From Trichococcus shcherbakoviae (lineage in GTDB: Bacteria > Bacillota > Bacilli > Lactobacillales > Aerococcaceae), in the NCBI RefSeq assembly GCF_963666195.1, contig NZ_OY762653.1, forward strand, positions 1,769,501 to 1,833,500: DNA of 64,000 nt. The letters are read 5' to 3'. The translations under genes were made by a program, and so were the position numbers. The stretch's first letter is position 1; the number at the start of each line of letters is the position of its first letter. Positions 58,292 through 64,000 of this stretch are shown in pieces. The notes under the pieces were generated by a model. It searched no databases. It worked only from the letters and a program-made list of their open reading frames with translations, and was not told where the DNA came from.

Positions 58292-59461
58292 ATGGTGAGC
58301 AGAGAATTGAAAGAAACCATATTGGAAGTAGTGGATAATCAACTGAGCATGAACGAACCAAAATGCACGACCGACACTTTTGAACGGCTGGTTGCTTCGG
58401 GATACAGCCCGCAGGAAGCAAAAAAACGGATTGCTGAAGTTCTTTTGGACAGAATGACAGCGAGTTTGGCAACGGGCAAAGCGTTCGATGAAGCGGATTT
58501 CGGCAAGCGGTTGGATCGTATCGAGGGTAAAGGGGAGCATCGTCCGGCAACCATCGAACCTTCAAAACATACAATCGTCGAAATAGTTGATCGCATCAAA
58601 TATGATCCAAAAAGGGATTTCCCGGAAGAAGAATTGGAAGAAATAATTGCCAATCAAGAAGAAGCGATTCCGTTGTTGCTGGATGTGCTTAAAGATGTAC
58701 GTGAGGACAAAGAAAAATACATCACCAATTTTGACTATTTCGGTCATGTCTATGCCGTTTATCTGTTGGCTCAGTTCAGAGTCAAAGAAGCCTATCCTAT
58801 CGTTCTTGAGCTGTTCAGCCTACCGAATGAACAGCCAGATCAGCTGTTTGGGGATATGATGGATTCTTCCGGAAGGATGCTGGCCTCGATTTGCGGGGGA
58901 GATGTGGCATCCATCAAGCAAATGATCGAGAATGAGGAAATCGATGAGTATATCCGAGTTCAGGCGATAACCGCATTGGCTATCTTGACATTGAATGGTG
59001 AATTCGAACGGGAAGAACTTATGGCTTATTACAAAGAGCTCTTTCGTACGATCGACAATATGACCATCCTGTCGCTGCTGATAAATCTCTGTACAGATAT
59101 CTATCCGGGAGAAGTGTATGAGGAAATAAAGGAAGCATATGAAAATGATAAGGTAGATTATTTAATGATCGGTATGGAATCGGTAGATCGGGCTATGGTG
59201 GAAGGGAAATCGACAGTTCTGGCTAGGGCCAAGAGGAACAGCCACTTGCAAAAAATCGATGATACTATCGGCGAGCTGAGGAACTGGGCGTATTTCAAAA
59301 ATAATTCCCGTGATAAGCAGTTTGACCAGATGATGAATAAAAACTCAGGCTTCATGTCACAACCGAAGGGTGCGCCGATTGTTAATGAACCAAAAATCGG
59401 CCGCAATGATCCTTGTCCTTGCGGTAGCGGTAAGAAGTACAAGAAATGCTGCGGGAAGTAA
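58292..59461 (+). CDS. DUF1186-type protein with C-terminal SEC-C zinc motif
   Basis: A 389-residue cytoplasmic protein. The middle (about 85-330) is all-helical with HEAT-like pairs ([45 protein letters not shown]) as in DUF1186; the last 22 residues are the SEC-C motif ([20 protein letters not shown]), the zinc knuckle also found at the end of SecA. No enzymatic motif is seen. ATG 58292 with GGTGAGGTG ahead is preferred to GTG 58256. It lies between two toxin-antitoxin loci; no functional link is claimed. Confidence 0.75.
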   Translation: MVSRELKETILEVVDNQLSMNEPKCTTDTFERLVASGYSPQEAKKRIAEVLLDRMTASLATGKAFDEADFGKRLDRIEGKGEHRPATIEPSKHTIVEIVDRIKYDPKRDFPEEELEEIIANQEEAIPLLLDVLKDVREDKEKYITNFDYFGHVYAVYLLAQFRVKEAYPIVLELFSLPNEQPDQLFGDMMDSSGRMLASICGGDVASIKQMIENEEIDEYIRVQAITALAILTLNGEFEREELMAYYKELFRTIDNMTILSLLINLCTDIYPGEVYEEIKEAYENDKVDYLMIGMESVDRAMVEGKSTVLARAKRNSHLQKIDDTIGELRNWAYFKNNSRDKQFDQMMNKNSGFMSQPKGAPIVNEPKIGRNDPCPCGSGKKYKKCCGK

Positions 59462-59958
59462 TTGGCAAAATCGCTTAGCGATGAAGGGGACATCCGGAAA
59501 TTAACCGCTGCTTTCAGCGGCTAGGAGTGGCTGCCGATCATGCCACGATTAACCCTGTCCAGCAGTCTCTCGATTAGATGTTATGTGCGTTCATGTTGCC
59601 TCGGGAACAACCATCACTTAGGGAATGACGTTTCTTCTCATGAGGAACTGGGCTTGATCCTCGCATTCTTCCAAGCCAATCTAAGACTATAAATTTTTGC
59701 AGATGCTAGAAGAAATTTATGAAGAATAGAAGGAAGTTCTTGACTTTTAGTCGAGAAATAATTATAGGAATCTTCGTTAATGCAGAGATCAAAAGTAAGG
59801 ATTCTAAAAAGTGAAACATATTTTTCTTTTTGGTTATAGCCATATCTCCTATTCAAAGGGGGGTATGACTTTTTTGTATTTTTAGCGCGTAGTTATTTTT
59901 ACCATTATACATCGAAAAGAAATTGTGTTTTTGATAGCGTATTTGATATAATTAGGAT
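59462..59958. other. Intergenic stretch; first 180 bases look structured
   Basis: Between about 59470 and 59640 several short hairpins follow each other (CCGCTG-CTTT-CAGCGG, GTGGC...GCCAC) in sequence of higher GC than what follows. No known RNA family is recognised. From 59650 to 59940 the sequence is AT-rich without a supported gene. Promoter elements TTGTGT and TATAAT (about 59922-59951) precede the toxin pseudogene. Confidence 0.4.
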
Positions 59959-60338
59959 GTGGAAAAGAAGCTGGTATTTGAATATATCCGAGATTCGGAT
60001 GGACAAGCGAATTTGAAAAATTCTTAGACTCAATGCCCTTGAAAGACGCAGCCAAGCTGTTAGCGGTCATTGAGAAAACGGAAAAATACGGCTTACTGGT
60101 GGCCGCTCAGAACTAGTGGGTCAAGAAGTTGGAATCGAATGTATTTGAGTTGCGTTCTAAAGTCGGATCAAACATCCAACGGGCCATCTACTTTCATGTG
60201 GTGGGAGACCGCTACATCATTACCCATGGCTTCACAAAGAAAACCCAAAAGACACCCGAGCCGGAAAAGAAGCGAGCACGTGAGACTCGTGATAGGTTCC
60301 TGAAGGAGGAAAACAATGGAAACAGCAAGAGTAAGTGA
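59959..60338 (+). pseudogene. Inactivated HigB/RelE-type toxin gene
   Basis: Read from GTG 59959: EKKLVFEYIRDSDGQ, then a one-base frameshift near 60007; the frame goes on as EFEKFLDSMPLKDAAKLL and VIEKTEKYGLLVAAQN, meets an in-frame TAG at 60114-60116, and continues WVKKLESNVFELRSKVGSN, YFHVVGDRYIITHGFTKKTQ. The parts line up with the toxin at 57454 (ITHGFTKKTQKTP is shared). Two separate lesions mean no full toxin is made. The downstream antitoxin is intact. Confidence 0.88.
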
Positions 60339-60597
60339 CTACATTGCCCGCCGCCGTGCCAATGACAAAGCCTTTGAGGAGAATTTTCAGGAGGAAAGCA
60401 AGCGCCTGGAGGTCGCTGTGGCTTTACGGGAGTTGCGGAAGGCGGAAGGACTTACCCAGCGACAGTTGGCTGAAAAAGTGCATAAGCCGCAATCTACGAT
60501 TGCCCGTATCGAGAACGGGAGTATCAATGTTACCTTCAAGACTATGAAAGAGATTGCTAATGCCCTGGACAAGGACATTGAGGTGCGGTTTGTTTAA
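60316..60597 (+). CDS. HigA-type antitoxin, XRE family, without a working toxin
   Basis: A 93-residue protein with an XRE helix-turn-helix (EGLTQRQLAEKVHKPQSTIARIENGSINVTFKTMKEIANAL). TGAAGGAGG precedes ATG 60316, and the gene overlaps the end of the ruined toxin gene by 23 bases. No lesion is visible. It may survive as a repressor or as an anti-addiction function against related toxins such as the one at 57454; this is inference. Confidence 0.85.
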   Translation: METARVSDYIARRRANDKAFEENFQEESKRLEVAVALRELRKAEGLTQRQLAEKVHKPQSTIARIENGSINVTFKTMKEIANALDKDIEVRFV

Positions 60598-60729
60598 GGC
60601 CAGATGACTTCAAAATTTGCCGATTTTGTCGCTGAGAGTGCCCACAAAAGTTTGTTAGCATACCCTTTAGCCAAGGGAGTCTCAATGCATCGGAAATTAA
60701 GAATGTTCAAAAGCAGAAAAAAGCAGGAG

Positions 60730-60762
60730 CCACCCCGATATGGAGCGGCTCCTGTTTTTTGG
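60730..60762 (+). terminator. Terminator behind the orphan antitoxin
   Basis: AGCAGGAGCC and GGCTCCTGTTTTTT pair (with an extra A) across ACCCCGATATGGAGC. It lies directly before the palindrome array. Confidence 0.7.
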
Positions 60763-60770
60763 GGACTGGA

Positions 60771-60953
60771 TGTCCGATTCTATGGAGTTATCGGACAAGT
60801 GGGGCAGTATAGCCTGCGTGGATGTCCGAATCTTTGGAGTTATCGGACAAGCGGGTCAGTATAGTCTGCGTGGATGTCCGATTCTTTGATGCTATCGGAC
60901 AAGCAGGTCAGCATCGTCAGCCTAAATGTCCGATTCTTCGGACTTATTGGACA
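60771..60953. repeat. TGTCCGAT-family palindrome array, copy 2
   Basis: Four 27-nt units start at 60771, 60823, 60875 and 60927, an exact 52-nt period. Spacers 1 and 2 are nearly the same (AGTATAGYCTGCGTGGA). The order of variant centres matches copy 1 at 52878, and the last unit is the TTCGGACTTAT type in both. Flanks downstream are shared as well. Confidence 0.93.
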
Positions 60954-60984
60954 CCCCCCACAAAAAATCGCGTCCAACCAAAAA

Positions 60985-61020
60985 AGCTGCCTCATCAACA
61001 TGAGACAGCTTTTTCTTTTT
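60985..61020. terminator. Terminator linked to palindrome array copy 2
   Basis: AAAAAGCTGCCTCAT and ATGAGACAGCTTTTT pair around CAAC. It is the counterpart of the terminator at 53081 and lies behind the 3' end of the reverse-strand gene at 61039, so it can serve both strands. Confidence 0.85.
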
Positions 61021-61038
61021 ATTCATCAACATTCATAA

Positions 61039-61857
61039 TCACAAATACGTAACCGCAACCCCATAATGATCGGACACGCAAGGCAATTTCTTCCCGTCGA
61101 ATTTGACTTCGTACGTTTCGACCGCTTGCGGCTGGTCTGAGAAGATATAGTCGATGCGCAAGGGGACTTCGTTTCCTTCCCAGCCGTCGATTGCCGGCGG
61201 AACGGTTGCAGATCCGATTCGCGTTGCGGCGACGGCGTAGGCATCCTGCCAGCCGGCATTCGTGATCAGGTCGTAGCCTTCATTGCGGACATCGGCTGGG
61301 TTGTTGACGTCACCCATGACATAGATGGGCTTGGTGCCGCGCAGCTTTTTAACTGCAGCCTCAACGGAAGTCCACTCCCGTAGGAACGGATTTTCTTCTT
61401 CCGCTTTCCACCAAGAAAGGTGGACGGAGACGAAAGCGGCTGCTTCGGTCTCGAGGACCAAAGCGCGGCGGGTGTGGATGTTTTCGAAATCATTGACTAC
61501 AGAAAGTTGGACCTGTTCGACTGACTGAATCGGCGCTTTGCTGAGGATGGCGACTCCTTCATCGAAACGGAAGTAGCCTTGGTGGCAAGGTACCCAGGAC
61601 CAATGATAGGAAAGTCCTTTCTCCGCCAAGAACTTCACCAAGAAGTAGGCGAAGTTATCCGATTTGATCGGGATTTCGTTCTGGGTGGGCAGATAGCCCT
61701 CCGGTTCGTTGACGCTTGTGCCGCTGGAAAGCTGATTCACCTCCTGCAAAGCGATGGCGTCGTATTCGTTTTCCAGAATGTCCGTAATCAGGGCGGCGTA
61801 AGTTTCGGGGTCTGCTGTTTGGACCCAGCTGTACGTATTCAAAGTCAGTAGTTTCAT
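61039..61857 (-). CDS. Endonuclease/exonuclease/phosphatase-family protein
   Basis: A 272-residue protein with the full set of EEP motifs: LTLNTYSW at the start, LQEVNQ (metal-binding Glu), VSVHLSWW, MGDVNNPADVR, RIDYIF and SDHYGVAV at the end. Members cut phosphodiesters in DNA, RNA or lipids; the substrate cannot be read from the sequence. No signal peptide is present, so it acts in the cytoplasm. GGTGAGG precedes ATG 61857. A C-terminal remnant of a relative lies at 57241-57345. Confidence 0.88.
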   Translation of the reverse strand: MKLLTLNTYSWVQTADPETYAALITDILENEYDAIALQEVNQLSSGTSVNEPEGYLPTQNEIPIKSDNFAYFLVKFLAEKGLSYHWSWVPCHQGYFRFDEGVAILSKAPIQSVEQVQLSVVNDFENIHTRRALVLETEAAAFVSVHLSWWKAEEENPFLREWTSVEAAVKKLRGTKPIYVMGDVNNPADVRNEGYDLITNAGWQDAYAVAATRIGSATVPPAIDGWEGNEVPLRIDYIFSDQPQAVETYEVKFDGKKLPCVSDHYGVAVTYL

Positions 61858-61967
61858 GTGGTCCTCACCTTTCTAAACAAATAGGTATTAATATGATCTT
61901 TTAAAAAATAGGAAGTGCATCATTTTAGTTATTTTACAGACTTTTAAAGTGTTTCGTGCATCCAAAA

Positions 61968-62095
61968 TGATGGCTAGCTACACGGGTAAGCCCTTCGGAA
62001 ATTAGATAAATCTGTCCTATTGCGCTCTTCGATGCTCAGTCGGACAGATTTCCTAAATTTCTTTCAGGGCTGAACGAACCCGTTCCGCTTTTCCT
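61968..62095 (-). repeat. Copy 2 of the 3'-end repeat element (128 bp)
   Basis: On the reverse strand it starts at the stop codon of the PTS gene (TAGGAAAAGCGGAACGGGTT) and ends CTAGCCATCA. Inside, AAATCTGTCC pairs with GGACAGATTT, flanked by GGAAAT/ATTTCC and by GGGTT...ACCCG, so the whole can fold into one long stem. It matches 10174-10360 over both outer blocks; the middle differs. Confidence 0.8.
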
Positions 62096-63764
62096 ATCTT
62101 CCTAATAAATCTATTATATCAGATTTTAGGACATCTGCTTGGGGACCGTACACGACTTGGATGCCTTTGCCTTTGCGGATGACGCCGCGTGCACCCAATG
62201 TGGACCATTTTTTATCTTCTGCAACTTGGGTTTCATCTTTGACCGTGACGCGCAGACGGGTCATGCAAGCATCGACTTCAGTGATGTTTTCTTGTCCGCC
62301 GAATGCGTCGATGATGTTCCAAACAAGTTTGTCGTTATCGGATGCACCAGCGTTGCCTTCCGGTTTCGCAGTGGCAGGAGCAGCTTCTTCCGCTTCGCCG
62401 TCGAAGTCCGTGTAGTTGCCCAAACGGCCTGGCGTTGCGAATTTGAAGCGTTTGATCATGAAGTTGGCGACGAAGTACATGATGACAGCAAACGCGAGCG
62501 TCACCCAGATGTAGTTGACGACATCCAACCATAAGCCGGCTTTCAAGGACATCGGGATGCGTGTCAGGAATTCCAGCGTACCGAAGGAGTGGACGCGCAG
62601 GCTGATGATATCGGCCATGGCGAATGCGACTCCTTGTAGGACTGCATAAACGCCGTAAAGCAGTGGTGCAGCGAACATGAACATGTACTCAAGCGGTTCG
62701 GTTACCCCTGTCAGGAAAACAGCGATGGCTGCGGAGAAGAACATGGATTTGTATTTCGGACGTTTGTCGACATCGACGTTGCGGTACATAGCATAAGCCA
62801 AGCCCATCAAGCTGCCGGCTGCGCCGATCATTTGACCAACTTTAAAGCGGGCAGGAGTGAATGCGTTAAGCAACTCATTGTAGGCTGCTGTATCGCCGGT
62901 GTTGTTCAAGTTCACCAAATCGCTGGCCCAAGCCAACCAAAGCGGATCTTGACCGAACACTTGAGAACCTGCAGCAGCGCCTGTCAAAATGGTGTAAGTT
63001 CCACCCAAAGAAGTGTAGTTCATCGGAATCGTCAGCATATGGTGCAGACCGAACGGCAACAAGAGACGTTCCAACGTACCATATACGAAAGGCGCCAAAA
63101 TCGGTGCGGTATCCGCGGAGTCCGCGATCCAAATCCCGAAATTATTGATGCCGGTCTGAACGACTGGCCAGATGATTGCCAAAACAAGGGAAATTAGAAC
63201 GGACCAACCAATGACGACGAAAGGCACGAAGCGTTTGCCGTTGAAGAAGGACAACGCATCAGGAAGTTTGCGGTAATTGTAGTATTTGTTGAAGATGACG
63301 GCACCGACAAAACCGGCGATGATCCCAACGAAGACACCCATATTCAAAGCAGGTGCACCCAAAACGTTCGTGAAGTAGCCATTGACCAGGATATCTTGGC
63401 CGAATAACGTTTTGGTAGTCGCGCCGTCCGTAGCCAGCATATCTCCGGTTACTGCGAAAAGTTTACCGGTCGTGCGGTTGATTAGGATGAAGGCAAGCAG
63501 TGCTGCGAAGGCTCCGCCGGCACGTTCTTTTGCCCAAGATCCCCCGATGGCGACGGCGAACAGGATATGCAGGTTGACGATGACAGCCCAGCCCAGATCT
63601 TCGATAACCCCAGCCGTTGTCAGCAACAGTTGGACATCCCCCGAGAACATAGCGATCATCTTGCCGATACTGATCATCAAACCAGCTGCCGGCATGACCG
63701 CGATAACAACCATCAAAGCTTTACCGAATTTTTGCCAAAAATCAAACGTAAATATTTTCTTCAT
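62094..63764 (-). CDS. PTS maltose/glucose-type EIICB
   Basis: A 556-residue permease. Residues about 1-440 are EIIC of the glucose family (FWQKFGKALMVVIAVMPAAGLMISIGK, GTLERLLLPFGLHHMLTIPM, GVTEPLEYMFMFAAPLLYGVY); residues about 480-556 are EIIB with the cysteine in VDACMTRLRVTV. It resembles MalT of enterococci. No EIIA is fused. ATG 63764 follows GAGAGGAG; the longer frame up to 63881 is not expected. TTGCAT/TATACT (17-base spacer, about 63823-63851) form its promoter and a MalR-type operator lies behind it, which supports maltose as substrate. Glucose cannot be excluded. Confidence 0.88.
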   Translation of the reverse strand: MKKIFTFDFWQKFGKALMVVIAVMPAAGLMISIGKMIAMFSGDVQLLLTTAGVIEDLGWAVIVNLHILFAVAIGGSWAKERAGGAFAALLAFILINRTTGKLFAVTGDMLATDGATTKTLFGQDILVNGYFTNVLGAPALNMGVFVGIIAGFVGAVIFNKYYNYRKLPDALSFFNGKRFVPFVVIGWSVLISLVLAIIWPVVQTGINNFGIWIADSADTAPILAPFVYGTLERLLLPFGLHHMLTIPMNYTSLGGTYTILTGAAAGSQVFGQDPLWLAWASDLVNLNNTGDTAAYNELLNAFTPARFKVGQMIGAAGSLMGLAYAMYRNVDVDKRPKYKSMFFSAAIAVFLTGVTEPLEYMFMFAAPLLYGVYAVLQGVAFAMADIISLRVHSFGTLEFLTRIPMSLKAGLWLDVVNYIWVTLAFAVIMYFVANFMIKRFKFATPGRLGNYTDFDGEAEEAAPATAKPEGNAGASDNDKLVWNIIDAFGGQENITEVDACMTRLRVTVKDETQVAEDKKWSTLGARGVIRKGKGIQVVYGPQADVLKSDIIDLLGR

Positions 63765-63790
63765 TTTAAAACTCCTCTCAAATTTGCCAG

Positions 63791-63804
63791 TGCAATCGAT
63801 TGCA
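63791..63804. promoter_or_regulatory. MalR-type operator in front of the PTS gene
   Basis: TGCAATCGATTGCA is a perfect 14-bp palindrome sharing GCAATCG and TTGCA with the operators at 46504 and 46669. It lies between the -10 element and the start codon, where a repressor would act as a roadblock. Confidence 0.8.
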
Positions 63805-63961
63805 ACGTTTACGATTCGAAGTATAGACCATATCCAGAAATTATGCAAGCGTTCTATTTCAGAATAATTCGGTTTTTTCAACGGTTATTCAGCGAATAGA
63901 TGAAGGGAAAAACGAAAATCCCGATAAATAACGCAACGGAAATAATAATGCAACTTTTGCA

Positions 63962-63990
63962 TTGACAATGCAACCGATTGCACGTAAACT
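63962..63990 (+). promoter_or_regulatory. Divergent promoter with MalR-type operator for a gene beyond the window
   Basis: TTGACA (63962-63967) and TAAACT (63985-63990) are 17 bases apart, with TGCAACCGATTGCA (63969-63982) between them, the same plan as the malE promoter. The gene it drives starts outside the window. Confidence 0.75.
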
Positions 63991-64000
63991 ATGGGGGAAG

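Noticed and set aside
60771-60953. CRISPR array
   Set aside because: Repeats are full palindromes, spacers are partly alike, there are no cas genes and the same array is copied elsewhere with its terminator.
60604-61052. Forward open frames over the TGTCCGAT array
   Set aside because: Translations of repeat units (for example CVDVRFF, GYCG-like words) without ribosome sites.

Overview
The window reads as the chromosome of a low-to-mid GC Gram-positive fermenter of the order Lactobacillales, most like Carnobacteriaceae (Trichococcus would fit; this is inference from gene content, strong AGGAGG-type ribosome sites, CcpA-type cre sites and the mae/mal/xyl/mtl gene sets, not from a marker gene). 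No rRNA, tRNA, prophage, complete insertion sequence or cas gene was seen. Almost everything is carbohydrate or organic-acid metabolism, with each locus carrying its own regulator and operator.

Layout. 1-6.7 kb: a cut-off reverse gene, a lactate/malate-type dehydrogenase, a DUF4153 membrane protein, a MalY/PatB C-S lyase followed by a 43-residue small protein, an EamA permease and a small hypothetical protein. 7-12.3 kb: an RpiR regulator with a DEDD exonuclease-BRCT protein, a small membrane protein, an FNR-like regulator and a P1B metal ATPase. 12.5-16.6 kb: a TcyP-type cystine symporter under a cysteine T-box, then glmS under its self-cleaving ribozyme. 16.8-22.1 kb: mannitol operon mtlA-mtlR-mtlF-mtlD with cre and a candidate MtlR operator. 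22.2-25.8 kb: a heavy-metal-associated protein, an AGCS symporter, a broken 2-hydroxyacid dehydrogenase and a YtxH protein. 26.4-34.1 kb: a GH1 6-phospho-beta-glucosidase and the malate locus maeKR/maePE with an RraA-like protein. 34.1-41.1 kb: xylR/xylA-xylB, a lone sugar-binding lipoprotein and a lone DgaE. 41.3-50.3 kb: maltodextrin locus (three GH13 enzymes diverging from malEFG). 50.6-57.2 kb: AraC regulator plus GH4 alpha-galactosidase, then an alpha-glucoside PTS, a GH4 6-phospho-alpha-glucosidase and an RpiR regulator. 57.4-60.6 kb: two HigBA-type toxin-antitoxin loci (one intact, one with a dead toxin) around a DUF1186/SEC-C protein. 61-64 kb: an endonuclease/exonuclease/phosphatase protein and a maltose/glucose-type PTS EIICB under LacI-type operators shared in sequence with the malEFG locus.

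How the parts work together. Maltodextrins enter by MalEFG (ATPase encoded elsewhere) or by the PTS proteins and are split by GH13 or GH4 enzymes; near-identical operators at 46.5/46.7 kb and 63.8/64.0 kb suggest one MalR controls both loci and a gene just beyond the right edge. Xylose, mannitol and malate each have a local regulator. The metal ATPase and the metal-binding protein, 10 kb apart, have promoters with FNR-type boxes at exactly the same distance from the -10 element, which ties both to the FNR-like regulator encoded next to the ATPase.

The least explained structure is non-coding: at least eight intergenic spots carry arrays of short palindromes (24-27 nt) repeated every 50-52 nt. 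The palindrome sequence differs between families (CTCCGG...CCGGAG, TGTCCGAT...ATCGGACA, CCCGYCAAA...TTTGGCGGG), but the spacing, close to five turns of B-DNA, is kept. A second repeat of 128-187 bp sits directly behind two genes in the same orientation and supplies the last ~17 codons of the metal ATPase.
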